Positions 35,442 through 43,649 of a stretch of 64,000 nt of DNA are shown piece after piece. The DNA is from CAVVAL01 sp963742725 (GTDB lineage: Bacteria; Actinomycetota; Actinomycetes; Mycobacteriales; Cryptosporangiaceae), in assembly GCA_963742725.1 (NCBI GenBank), contig CAVUMX010000001.1, forward strand, positions 2,170,001 to 2,234,000, in the 5' to 3' direction. The position numbers were made by a program, and so were the translations under genes. Position 1 is the first letter of the stretch; every line of letters starts with the position of its first letter. The notes under the pieces were generated by a model. It saw only the letters and a list, made by a program, of their open reading frames with translations. It had not been told where the DNA came from and did no database searches.

Positions 35442-37105
35442 GCGTCGTGCCGACTCGGACGTCCGATCTGGACGGCGCGGAGCGCGGCGGGCTCGCGAGC
35501 CGGCTCCGCGCGCTGGAACGGGTCCTGAACTTCGCCGGCGACCGCGTGGACGCGGCGCGACTCCGTCCGGCGCGGCACATCGCGCGGCGGGCGTCGGAGC
35601 GGCTGGCGTTGTCGGCGAACCACACGGTGGTGGCGCTGGCCGGGTCGACGGGCAGCGGCAAGTCGTCGCTGTTCAACGCGATCGCCGGGCTGGAGCTGTC
35701 GGCGGTCGGGGTCCGGCGTCCGACCACAGGTTCGCCGCACGCGTGCGTGTGGGGCCCGGAAGGCGCGGGCGAGCTGCTGGACTGGCTGGGCATCCCGCGC
35801 CGCCACCAGACCGCCCGCGAGAGCGCGCTCGACGCCGATACCCAGGCGGAACTGCGCGGCCTCGCCCTGCTGGACCTGCCCGACCACGACTCGACGGAGA
35901 TATCCCACAGGCTGGAGGTGGACCGGCTCGTCGAGCTGGTCGACATGCTGGTGTGGGTGCTCGATCCGCAGAAGTACGCGGACGCGGCCGTCCACGCCGG
36001 TTACCTCCGCCCGCTGTCGAGGCACGGCGCCGTGGTGGTCGTCGTGCTGAACCAGGTGGACAAGCTCAGTCCCGACGAGGCGACGCAGTGCCTCGCGGAC
36101 GTGCGCCGGCTCCTCGACGCGGACGGTCTCCAGGAGGCCCGGCTGCTCGCCACCTCGACGAGGCGCGGCGACGGGCTCGCGGAACTGCGCGAGCTGCTGA
36201 CCGAGGTCGTCGCGGCGAAGGAGGCGGCGGCCCAGCGCCTGTCCGCCGACCTCGACGGGGTCTCCGCCGAGCTGTCCGACCTCACCGGGCCGGAAGCGCG
36301 GGAGGACATCGACCGCGCCGAGGTTAAGCGCCTGTGCACGACGCTCGCCGCGGCGGCGGGAGTTCCGGCCGTGGGCGAGGCGGTCGAGCGGACGTACCGG
36401 CACCGCGCGTTGCTGGCGACCGGCTGGCCGCTGACCCGGTGGATCGCGCGCGCCATCCGTCCGGATCCGCTGCGCCGCCTGCATCTGGACCTGCCTACCT
36501 CCGGCGACCATCCCGAGCTGGGTCCGCCTCCGCGCACGTCGCTCGAACAGCCGCACGCCGTACTCCAGGCACAGGTGGAAACCGCTGTCCGGGATCTGGC
36601 CGACGCGGCGACCGACGGGCTCCCGACGCCGTGGCCAGCGGAAACGCGGCGCGCGGCGCTCGCCGACCGGGCCGGACTGCTCGATGCGTTGGACCGCGCC
36701 GTCGGGTCGACCGACCTTGGGCTCTCCCGTACGCCGCTGTGGTGGCGCTTCGCCGGCTTCCTGCAGTGGCTGCTGCTGATCGCGCTGATCGGCGGCGCGG
36801 TCTGGCTGATCACCCTGTCCGTGATCGCGTCGATCGGCTTCAGCGCGCCCGAGGCGCCGTCGGTCGGTGTGCTCGGCGTGCCCGCGTTGCTGGTCGTCGC
36901 CGGGCTCTTCCTCGCACCGATCCTTGGTGCGGTCGCCGCCGCGATCGCGAAGCGGCGGGCCGCCAGGGCGCGTGCACGGGCGGAGTCGGCCCTGAACGAC
37001 GGGGTGACGTCAGTGGCCAGGGAACGCGTGCTCGCCCCGGTCCGCACTGAACTCCGGACGTACGCCGCTCTCCGCGACGCCCTCGCCGAACTCGCCAAGC
37101 ACTAG
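35438..37105 (+). CDS. YfjP-type Era-like GTPase, membrane-anchored
   Basis: The 555-residue protein has a full G domain: AGSTGSGKSSLFN (about residue 68), TTGSPH, LDLPDHDS, and NQVDK, the last being canonical for guanine. Two membrane helices lie at about residues 440-470 and 480-510 (WLLLIALIGGAVWLITL and LLVVAGLFLAPILGAVA). The start is an ATGA overlap with the upstream GTPase, so the pair is probably co-translated. The role is unknown; paired dynamin-like GTPases in related bacteria support septum or membrane remodelling. The tail-to-tail gap to the next gene is two bases. Confidence 0.87.
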   Translation: MSVVPTRTSDLDGAERGGLASRLRALERVLNFAGDRVDAARLRPARHIARRASERLALSANHTVVALAGSTGSGKSSLFNAIAGLELSAVGVRRPTTGSPHACVWGPEGAGELLDWLGIPRRHQTARESALDADTQAELRGLALLDLPDHDSTEISHRLEVDRLVELVDMLVWVLDPQKYADAAVHAGYLRPLSRHGAVVVVVLNQVDKLSPDEATQCLADVRRLLDADGLQEARLLATSTRRGDGLAELRELLTEVVAAKEAAAQRLSADLDGVSAELSDLTGPEAREDIDRAEVKRLCTTLAAAAGVPAVGEAVERTYRHRALLATGWPLTRWIARAIRPDPLRRLHLDLPTSGDHPELGPPPRTSLEQPHAVLQAQVETAVRDLADAATDGLPTPWPAETRRAALADRAGLLDALDRAVGSTDLGLSRTPLWWRFAGFLQWLLLIALIGGAVWLITLSVIASIGFSAPEAPSVGVLGVPALLVVAGLFLAPILGAVAAAIAKRRAARARARAESALNDGVTSVARERVLAPVRTELRTYAALRDALAELAKH

Positions 37106-37107
37106 GC

Positions 37108-37731
37108 CTAGCCAGAAAGGCTGTCGATCAGCCTGAGCGCGACGAGCGCCAGGCCCACCGCGGGCATTGCGCCCAGGAGCCCGTACAGCTTGTCGGGCAG
37201 CGCGCGGCCGAGCGCCACCGGAATCAGCACTCCGGTGACGGTCAGGATCACGCCGACGGCATGGTCGGGCAGGGTGAGCAGGCGGGCGATGCCCTCGCTC
37301 GCGAAGAGGCCGCCGAGCAATGCGATCGCGGTGACATGGCGCCACCGCACATCGTGGCGCCACCAGGATCCGGCCACCCCGAACACCGGACCGGCGATCA
37401 GCGCGACGGCCGCCCAGACGTACGCCCAGAACGACGGCAGGTCCTGGTCGTACCGGATGATCACCGAGCCGTAGTAGCCGACGACGAGGCCGAGCTCGAG
37501 CAGCGCCCCGGCCACGGCGACGACCCACCAGCGGTGACCGGCCCAGACAGCGCCCGCGACGAACGCCAGCACCGCCCAGCCCGCTCCGGAGTTCGCGACG
37601 ATCGATGACGCGGGATCAGGTAGGAGGCCCTGCAGGAACATGCAGGCCACGCCCCAGACGAGACCAGCCGCCGCCGCCACGGCCAAGGGTTGGACACGGC
37701 GTTCGGTGGCGGTAGCGGTGGCAGCACTCAT
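37108..37731 (-). CDS. DUF6518-like membrane protein
   Basis: The ATG at 37731 gives 207 residues with about six membrane segments, beginning VAAAAGLVWGVACMFLQG. Conserved-looking WAYVWAAVALIAGPVFG and a DQDLPSFWAYV loop fit my memory of DUF6518. An ATG further upstream would add a cysteine-rich piece of doubtful value. Function unknown. Confidence 0.68.
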   Translation of the reverse strand: MSAATATATERRVQPLAVAAAAGLVWGVACMFLQGLLPDPASSIVANSGAGWAVLAFVAGAVWAGHRWWVVAVAGALLELGLVVGYYGSVIIRYDQDLPSFWAYVWAAVALIAGPVFGVAGSWWRHDVRWRHVTAIALLGGLFASEGIARLLTLPDHAVGVILTVTGVLIPVALGRALPDKLYGLLGAMPAVGLALVALRLIDSLSG

Positions 37732-37782
37732 GCACCCACTGTGCATGCGACGCATCGGCCGACACATCGGCCAAAAGGCAGA

Positions 37783-38679
37783 TTAGGCGGCGACCAGGCG
37801 TAGCCGGCGGGTGGCCAGTCCGATCTGGACGCGCTGGCCCCAGCCGAGCGTCAGGTGGTCGTGCTCGATGCCGTCGGCGAAGAGGACGAGCCGGTCGCTC
37901 TCACTGGTGAGTTCGAGCTGGGACGTGCTTGTCAGCGTGCCGGCGGTGAGGTCGGTGCCGGTCGCCGGCGACGGCCATGCCTCCCGGACGAACCAGCACA
38001 GCGCCATCGCGTCACGCGCCGGCAGCAGGTCGGTGGCGCCTCGCTCACGGGCGATGGACGAGCACCAGCCGGTCGCGCCGGTACCGGTGCCGACGATCAC
38101 GCCGGACGATGAGTGCCGTTCGCTCTGCCCGTCCGCCGTGCGGATCACGTACCGGGCCGACTGGTGGTTCGCCTGGCCGGCGTAGATCTCGTTGAGCCCG
38201 AGCAGCACCTGGCCGTCGTCGAGCGTGGCGGCGACCGTGGCCCGCTCCTCGTACCGGGCCCGGCCGCTGGCGATCCCGTCGAGCAACGCCGCGACGGCAC
38301 CGGGCTGGTGCGGTACGAGGACGCCGGGATTGCGGCCCGGTTCGGGATCGACACCGAGGACGGCCTGCCCGGACAGGTACTTCGCCACGTTGGCGACGAG
38401 CCCGTCCTGGCCGACCACGACGATGACGTCCTCGGGGGCGAACAGGAACCGGTCGAGGTCGGCGCGGTCGACGTGACCGCGCCGCCAATCGACCGGGATC
38501 GCCCGGCTGACCTCGGCGAGGGCTGTTCCCAGCGCCCCGTGTCGCTTCTCGACCGAGGTCAGCGTCCGGCCCCGCCCGCGGAGGAAGAACTCGGCGGCGG
38601 CGCGGGTGCCGTGCCGGGCGATCAGCTCGTCCCGTTCGCTGTGCCGCGACACGACCACCACGCGCGGGGCCAGGCTCAC
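37783..38679 (-). CDS. NAD-kinase-like protein
   Basis: From a GTG that overlaps the SPFH gene stop (GTGA), the product has 298 residues. It resembles ATP-NAD kinase: VVVGQDGLVANVAKYL replaces the GGDG motif with GQDG, VLGVDPEPGRNPGVLVPH follows, and SSGVIVGTGTGATGW is the second nucleotide motif. The usual GGDGT aspartate-glycine pair is partly altered, so catalysis is uncertain. Context (SPFH protein and an NrtR-like Nudix regulator) suggests a role in pyridine nucleotide balance at a membrane. Confidence 0.78.
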   Translation of the reverse strand: MSLAPRVVVVSRHSERDELIARHGTRAAAEFFLRGRGRTLTSVEKRHGALGTALAEVSRAIPVDWRRGHVDRADLDRFLFAPEDVIVVVGQDGLVANVAKYLSGQAVLGVDPEPGRNPGVLVPHQPGAVAALLDGIASGRARYEERATVAATLDDGQVLLGLNEIYAGQANHQSARYVIRTADGQSERHSSSGVIVGTGTGATGWCSSIARERGATDLLPARDAMALCWFVREAWPSPATGTDLTAGTLTSTSQLELTSESDRLVLFADGIEHDHLTLGWGQRVQIGLATRRLRLVAA

Positions 38680-39674
38680 TGCTGGTTCCCGAGCTTGTTG
38701 AGCAGGCCGGTGACGACGTCCGGAGTGACCGTGAGCTGGCCGATCTCCGGCAGCTGACCGGCGAGTTCGCGCGCGGCGAGTGCGTAGAGGGTGGCATGCG
38801 GCACGCTCGCGGCCGCGTCCAGACGGGCGCGCTCGGCGTCGGCCTCGGCGGTCCCGACGACGCGGAGCGCGTCGGCCTTCGCCACCGCCATGGTCTGTTC
38901 GCGGGCGGCGGCCGACTCGACCTGGATGAGATCGGCGGCGGCCTTCTCCTCGGCCCGCCGGCGCGCGTTCACGCCCTCCTGCGAGACCAGAAGCTCCGTC
39001 CGCTTGGCGAGTTCGATCTTGTTCTGCAGTTCGTTCTCGGCGATGGCGCGTTCCCGCTCGACGGCGACGGCGCGGCGCTCGTAGGTCGCGCGGTCGGCAT
39101 CGGACTGGACGGCCTCGCGGGTGGGCGTCTGGAGTGCCCGCTCCAGCTCGGGTTCGGGCCGGATCGCCACGACGCGGACGGCGACGATCTCGACGCCGAC
39201 CTCGGCGAGCCGGGCGTCCGTGGCGAGGGCCGTGGTGATCTTCTCGCGGACGGGCGTCACGGCCTTGGTCACGGCCTCGGTCACGGTGAGCCCGGCCAGC
39301 AGGTCGAGCGCCGGCTGCTGCGCGAGCTCGGCGAGGGAGCCGCCGATCTGGTCGAGTGGCGTGCCGCGCCAGGCGCCGTTGATCGGGTCGATGCTGAAGT
39401 CGATGCGCGCGGACGCCGTCTCCGGCGCGGTGATCCGGTACGTCACGGTCGCCTGGACGGTGACGTCCTGGAAGTCGCTGGTGCGGGCGTGGAACAGCAG
39501 CGGCAGTTCGCGGTCGTCGACCGGGACCTCGGCGAGCACCGCCGTGATCGGACGGAACCAGAACGTCAGCCCCGTGCCCTGGTGCCGCACCTTGCCCCGG
39601 ACGAGGTGGGTGATGTGCGTGGTCGGGGTACCGCGTAACTGGCGCAGAAACAGTCTGCGCGTGATGTCGGCCAT
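38676..39674 (-). CDS. SPFH/band-7 (prohibitin/stomatin-like) protein
   Basis: This 332-residue protein has a band-7 domain in residues about 40-210 (VDDRELPLLFHARTSDFQDVTVQATVTYRI). A long Ala/Glu/Arg-rich coiled coil follows (about 210-290: YERRAVAVERERAIAENELQ). No N-terminal membrane helix is evident, so membrane attachment is through hydrophobic contacts or partners. Such proteins form scaffold rings or microdomains. It shares a divergent operator with the Nudix gene and is co-translated with the NAD-kinase-like gene. Confidence 0.88.
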   Translation of the reverse strand: MADITRRLFLRQLRGTPTTHITHLVRGKVRHQGTGLTFWFRPITAVLAEVPVDDRELPLLFHARTSDFQDVTVQATVTYRITAPETASARIDFSIDPINGAWRGTPLDQIGGSLAELAQQPALDLLAGLTVTEAVTKAVTPVREKITTALATDARLAEVGVEIVAVRVVAIRPEPELERALQTPTREAVQSDADRATYERRAVAVERERAIAENELQNKIELAKRTELLVSQEGVNARRRAEEKAAADLIQVESAAAREQTMAVAKADALRVVGTAEADAERARLDAAASVPHATLYALAARELAGQLPEIGQLTVTPDVVTGLLNKLGNQQ

Positions 39675-39689
39675 CGGGTCCTCCTGATG

Positions 39690-39708
39690 TATCGTCAGTG
39701 TGACGATA
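39690..39708. promoter_or_regulatory. 19-bp palindromic operator in the divergent SPFH/Nudix promoter
   Basis: TATCGTCA-GTG-TGACGATA is a perfect 8-3-8 inverted repeat, 16 bases from the SPFH ATG and about 38 bases from the Nudix ATG. A second half-site-like CTCGTCAA lies at 39725-39732. The neighbouring NrtR-like protein is the natural candidate regulator. Confidence 0.8.
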
Positions 39709-39746
39709 AAGGGCTGGAGTACTTCTCGTCAACCTGAGGAGAAATG

Positions 39747-40445
39747 ATGTACGACCCGGCGAGGTACCCGGCGTTCGCCGTCACCGTCGATCTCGTCGTG
39801 CTGACGATCCGGGACGACGAGCTGCGGACGCTGCTGATCCGGCGTGGCGAGGATCCGTTCCGTGGGCACTGGGCGCTACCGGGGGGCTTCGTCCGTCCGG
39901 AGGAAGATCTGCACGATGCTGCGGCCCGGGAACTGCACGAGGAGACCGGAGTGGCCGCTCACCTGGAACAACTCGCCACGTACGGCGCCCCGGACCGTGA
40001 TCCCCGCCTTCGTGTGGTGACCGTCGCCCACCTCGCGCTGGTGCCTGAGTCGCCGGTCCCGGTCGCCGGCGGCGACGCCAGCGAAGCCGAATGGCGTCCG
40101 GTCGCTCCCCTGCTCAAGGACCCTGGCGAACTGGCCTTCGACCACGCGCGGATCCTGGCCGACGGCGTGGAGCGCGCCCGGGCCAAGCTGGAGTACTCGC
40201 CGCTAGCCGCCGCCTTCTGTCGGCCGGAGTTCACCGTCGCCGAGCTGCGACGGGTCTACGAACTGGTGTGGGGGACGGAACTGGACCCGCGGAACTTCCA
40301 CCGCAAGGTCACTGGAACGCCCGGGTTCCTGGAGCCGACCGGGCGTAGTACGGCCGGGGAACGGGGGCGGCCTGCGGTGCGGTTCCGGCGCGGCCCGGCG
40401 AGCCTGCTCCACCCGCCGATGCTGCGCCGCAGCTACATGGACTGA
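39747..40445 (+). CDS. NrtR-like Nudix-domain transcriptional regulator
   Basis: The second of two adjacent ATGs is best placed after GAGGAG (five-base spacing), giving 232 residues. Residues about 15-145 form a Nudix domain with the box GGFVRPEEDLHDAAARELHEETGV, which keeps the REx2E2G-like core. The C-terminal part (FTVAELRRVYELVWGTELDPRNFHRKV) is the winged helix seen in NrtR. NrtR regulators repress NAD metabolism genes and respond to ADP-ribose. It likely binds the 19-bp palindrome next to it and controls the SPFH / NAD-kinase-like pair and itself. Confidence 0.9.
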   Translation: MYDPARYPAFAVTVDLVVLTIRDDELRTLLIRRGEDPFRGHWALPGGFVRPEEDLHDAAARELHEETGVAAHLEQLATYGAPDRDPRLRVVTVAHLALVPESPVPVAGGDASEAEWRPVAPLLKDPGELAFDHARILADGVERARAKLEYSPLAAAFCRPEFTVAELRRVYELVWGTELDPRNFHRKVTGTPGFLEPTGRSTAGERGRPAVRFRRGPASLLHPPMLRRSYMD

Positions 40446-40454
40446 CCCCCGAGT

Positions 40455-40503
40455 TTCGGACTTTTGAGGGTGCGGCGGCCACCGCCACCCTCAAAAGTCC
40501 GAA
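40455..40503. repeat. Interspersed palindromic element, copy 3
   Basis: Arms TTCGGACTTTTGAGGGT and complement (17 bp) with an inner GGCGG/CCGCC stem, ten bases after the Nudix gene stop and just before the convergent proline-rich gene ends. Copies 1 and 3 share the outer flank CGAG, copy 2 differs. Confidence 0.88.
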
Positions 40504-40524
40504 GGTCGGCGTCACCGGCGGCCG

Positions 40525-41205
40525 CTACCGGCGACCGCGGCCGCGGCCGGGCGGCCCGGGCAGGTCGGGGATCGGCGGGCGCATTTCCGCGCCCGGCTCC
40601 GGCGGTTCGTCCTCGGTGACCGGCGGGTCGGACGGGAGCGGCGGAACCCACGGCTTGGTGTCGGGACGCGGCCGGGGCTTTGTCCCGGGGCGGCCGCCGG
40701 GACGGGCACCGGGCTTAGTGCCGGGACGGGCTCCAGGCTTCGTCCCGGACGGCTTGGGCCGCGGCGGGCAGGGGGCGGCGCTCGGGTCGTCGGGACGGAT
40801 CGTCGGCGGCGGGTCGGCCGTCCCGAGCGTGCCGGGCCGGTCGGTGGTCTGCGGCGGTGCGGCGGGCTTTGAACCGTCCGGCTGAGTCTCGGGCGGTTTT
40901 GCCTTGCCGGGACCTCGGGCACCGGCGCGACTGGCCGCCGGCCGGTTGGTTGCCGGCTGCTTCGCTTCCGGCCGGCTCGTGCTGGGCCGGGGAGGGGCCA
41001 CGATCTCGGACGGCGCGACGAGCAGCGGTCCCTGCGTCGGCTCCGGCGTGTAGGGGGCTGTGACCAGCGTCGATGTGTCGACTCCGGCACGTCCCATGTT
41101 GAGCATGATCACGGTGGCGCCGGTCGCGAGGGCGCAGAGAACGCCGACGCTGACGACCTGGGTGAGCCGCCGTACCGTCGCTGCCGGTCGCCGCACGGAC
41201 TCCAC
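40525..41205 (-). CDS. Proline-rich membrane-anchored or secreted protein
   Basis: A 226-residue protein with an N-terminal membrane helix (VVSVGVLCALATGATVIMLN, about 17-36) and an otherwise disordered Pro/Lys/Thr/Arg-rich exterior. Residues about 150-190 repeat GTKPGARPGTKPGARPGG. No recognisable domain. It likely spans the cell wall. The start lies next to the AT-rich bkd promoter region, so the two are divergent. Confidence 0.6.
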   Translation of the reverse strand: MESVRRPAATVRRLTQVVSVGVLCALATGATVIMLNMGRAGVDTSTLVTAPYTPEPTQGPLLVAPSEIVAPPRPSTSRPEAKQPATNRPAASRAGARGPGKAKPPETQPDGSKPAAPPQTTDRPGTLGTADPPPTIRPDDPSAAPCPPRPKPSGTKPGARPGTKPGARPGGRPGTKPRPRPDTKPWVPPLPSDPPVTEDEPPEPGAEMRPPIPDLPGPPGRGRGRR

Positions 41206-41516
41206 CTCCCAAAACGCCTATTAATTACGATAAGTAATAACTCGCCTATCGTTCGCAGAATCATCCTCTTTGCACCGCGGAGGGACTACCCCGACGCGCC
41301 AGGCCAACCTCATCCGTTCGGCCAGTTTTGGGACTGTGACCTGCAGGCTTCTTGTGGCCCCGATCACGTGAAATCGGGTCTCGTCTGCAATGCTGGAGGA
41401 GCGTTCCGACAGCCATGAGGCCGGCGGCACCGGCACACCACCCACGTGTCGGGACCGGCGACCTGTCACCTGTAGGCGCGGAGATCCCGCGTCGCGGCAC
41501 CAGCGAGGAGAGACGC
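41206..41516. promoter_or_regulatory. Divergent promoter region with the most AT-rich segment of the window
   Basis: Bases 41218-41256 are far more AT-rich than their surroundings and contain the inverted repeat ATTAC-GATAA-GTAAT (41224-41238). This lies 19-33 bases upstream of the proline-rich gene start and about 280 bases before the dehydrogenase operon. It may hold promoters for both sides. A weak hairpin CCCGAT/ATCGGG occurs at about 41357-41375. Nothing else is recognisable. Confidence 0.45.
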
Positions 41517-42656
41517 ATGTCCATGGGCGACCCTGCCCTGACGTCCGGGGCCGACGACGGCGGTCCCGAGCTCGTCCAGCTGCTCACGCCCGAGGGCGAG
41601 CGAGTGGAGCACCCGGAGTACTCCGTCGATCTCACCGACGACGAGTACCGGGGCCTCTACAAGGACCTCGTGATGGTCCGTCGCATCGACGCCGAGGCCA
41701 CCGCGCTCCAGCGCCAGGGCGAACTCGGCATCTGGGCCTCGCTGCTGGGCCAGGAAGCCGCCCAGATCGGCTCCGGCCGCGCGATGCGTCCCAAGGACAT
41801 GGCGTTCCCGACCTACCGCGAGCACGGCGTCGGCTACTGCCGCGGGGTCGACCCGCTCCGTCCGCTGGGCCTGTTCCGGGGCGTCGACCTCGGCGCCTGG
41901 GACCCGCGCGAGCACAACTTCCACCTGTACACGATCGTCATCGGCTCGCAGTGCCTCCACGCCACCGGGTACGCCATGGGCGTGACCAAGGACGGCAAGG
42001 TCGGCACCGACGAGGGTGAGGCCGTTATCGCCTACCTCGGCGACGGCGCCACCAGCCAGGGCGACGTGAACGAGGCGTTCATCTTCGCCAGCGTCTTCAA
42101 CGCGCCGGTCGTGTTCTTCTGCCAGAACAACCAGTACGCGATCTCCGAGCCGCTGGAGCGCCAGACCCGGATCCCGCTGTACAAGCGCGCGAACGGGTTC
42201 GGGTTCCCGGGCATCCGGGTGGACGGCAACGACGTCCTCGCGACACTCGCCGTGACCCGCAAGGCGCTCGACGACGCTCGCATGGGCCAGGGCCCGACGT
42301 TCGTCGAGGCGTACACGTACCGGATGGGCGCGCACACCACCTCCGACGACCCGACCCGCTACCGCATCGCCAGCGAGGTCGAGGCCTGGAAGCTCAAGGA
42401 CCCGATCGCCCGCGTCCACTCGTTCCTGGTCAAGCAGCAGCTCGCCGACCAGGCGTTCTTCGACGAGGTCGAGGCCGAGGCCGACGAGCTCGCCGCGTAC
42501 GTGCGTGCCGGCTGCCTGTCGATGCCCGACCCGCAGCCGCTGTCGATCTTCGACCACGTCTACGCCGACGCGTCGGCGGAGATCGACGAGCAGCGCGCCG
42601 GATTCGGCGAATACTTGAACAGCTTCGCCGACGCGCACCCCGGGAGTGGTCACTGA
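41517..42656 (+). CDS. Branched-chain 2-oxoacid (or pyruvate) dehydrogenase E1 alpha
   Basis: The ATG at 41517 follows GCGAGGAGAG; 379 residues. The thiamine diphosphate motif GDGATSQGD-16-NNQ is at about residue 183, with the FPTYREHG and HTTSDDPTRYR (phosphorylation-loop-like) segments. With the next gene it forms the E1 heterotetramer that decarboxylates the oxoacid and loads the lipoyl group of E2. Branched-chain is more likely than pyruvate from the HTTSDDPTRYR loop, but not certain. No E3 gene is in this operon. Confidence 0.93.
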   Translation: MSMGDPALTSGADDGGPELVQLLTPEGERVEHPEYSVDLTDDEYRGLYKDLVMVRRIDAEATALQRQGELGIWASLLGQEAAQIGSGRAMRPKDMAFPTYREHGVGYCRGVDPLRPLGLFRGVDLGAWDPREHNFHLYTIVIGSQCLHATGYAMGVTKDGKVGTDEGEAVIAYLGDGATSQGDVNEAFIFASVFNAPVVFFCQNNQYAISEPLERQTRIPLYKRANGFGFPGIRVDGNDVLATLAVTRKALDDARMGQGPTFVEAYTYRMGAHTTSDDPTRYRIASEVEAWKLKDPIARVHSFLVKQQLADQAFFDEVEAEADELAAYVRAGCLSMPDPQPLSIFDHVYADASAEIDEQRAGFGEYLNSFADAHPGSGH

Positions 42657-43636
42657 TGGCAACGATGACGCTCGCCAAGGCGCTGAACAACGGGCTGCGC
42701 CGCGCGATGGAGGACGACCCGAAGGTCCTCATGATGGGTGAGGACATCGGCAAGCTCGGCGGTGTCTTCCGGGTCACCGACGGGCTCCAGAAGGACTTCG
42801 GCGAGGAGCGGGTCATCGACACCCCGCTCGCGGAGTCCGGCATCCTCGGGACGGCCATCGGCATGGCCATGCGCGGCTACCGGCCGATCTGCGAGATCCA
42901 GTTCGACGGGTTCGTCTACCCGGCGTACGACCAGATCGTGTCGCAGCTCGCGAAGATGCACTACCGGTCGCAGGGCAAGATCAAGCTTCCGATCGTCGTC
43001 CGGATCCCGTTCGGCGGCGGCATCGGTGCGGTCGAGCACCACAGCGAATCCCCCGAGGCGTACTTCGCCCACACGGCCGGTCTCAAGGTCGTCGCCTGCT
43101 CGAACCCGGTCGACGCCTACGCGATGATCCAGCAGGCCGTCCGCACCGACGACCCGGTGATCTTCCTGGAGCCCAAGCGGCGGTACTGGGAGAAGGCCGA
43201 CGTCGACGAGTCGATCGACCTGGCGAGCGCCTATCCGCTGCACGCCTCGCGGGTCGTCCGGGAGGGCCGCGACTGCACGGTCGTCGCGTACGGCCCGATG
43301 GTGAAGACGTCCCTGGACGCCGCGCTCGCGGCCGAAGGGGAGCGCAGCATCGAGGTCATCGACCTGCGGTCGCTGTCGCCGCTGGACATGGAGCCGGTGT
43401 ACGCGTCCGTGCAGAAGACCGGCCGGCTGGTCGTCGTCCACGAGGCGCCGGGCAACCTCGGCATGGGATCCGAGGTCGCCGCCCGCGTGACCGAGCGGTG
43501 CTTCTACAACCTCGAAGCGCCCGTACTCCGGGTCACCGGCTTCGACACCCCGTACCCGCCGGCACGGCTGGAAGAGGAGTACCTGCCCGATCTGGACCGG
43601 GTACTCGACGCCGTCGACCGCACCTTCTCGTACTAG
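42656..43636 (+). CDS. 2-oxoacid dehydrogenase E1 beta subunit
   Basis: A 326-residue transketolase-like beta subunit whose ATG overlaps the E1 alpha stop by one base (TGATG). It shows the GEDIGKLGGVFRVTDGL start, DTPLAESGILGTAIGMA, and HYRSQGK and PFGGGIGAVEHHSESPEAYF segments typical of the family, then an EPKRRYW motif. Together with E1 alpha it completes the thiamine site. E2 follows after 13 bases. Confidence 0.95.
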   Translation: MATMTLAKALNNGLRRAMEDDPKVLMMGEDIGKLGGVFRVTDGLQKDFGEERVIDTPLAESGILGTAIGMAMRGYRPICEIQFDGFVYPAYDQIVSQLAKMHYRSQGKIKLPIVVRIPFGGGIGAVEHHSESPEAYFAHTAGLKVVACSNPVDAYAMIQQAVRTDDPVIFLEPKRRYWEKADVDESIDLASAYPLHASRVVREGRDCTVVAYGPMVKTSLDAALAAEGERSIEVIDLRSLSPLDMEPVYASVQKTGRLVVVHEAPGNLGMGSEVAARVTERCFYNLEAPVLRVTGFDTPYPPARLEEEYLPDLDRVLDAVDRTFSY

Positions 43637-43649
43637 GAGTCCGGACGCG

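Noticed and set aside
37095..37115. CTAGGCCTAG palindrome at the junction of two genes as an operator
   Set aside because: It arises from two convergent TAG stop codons with two bases between; there is no promoter nearby.
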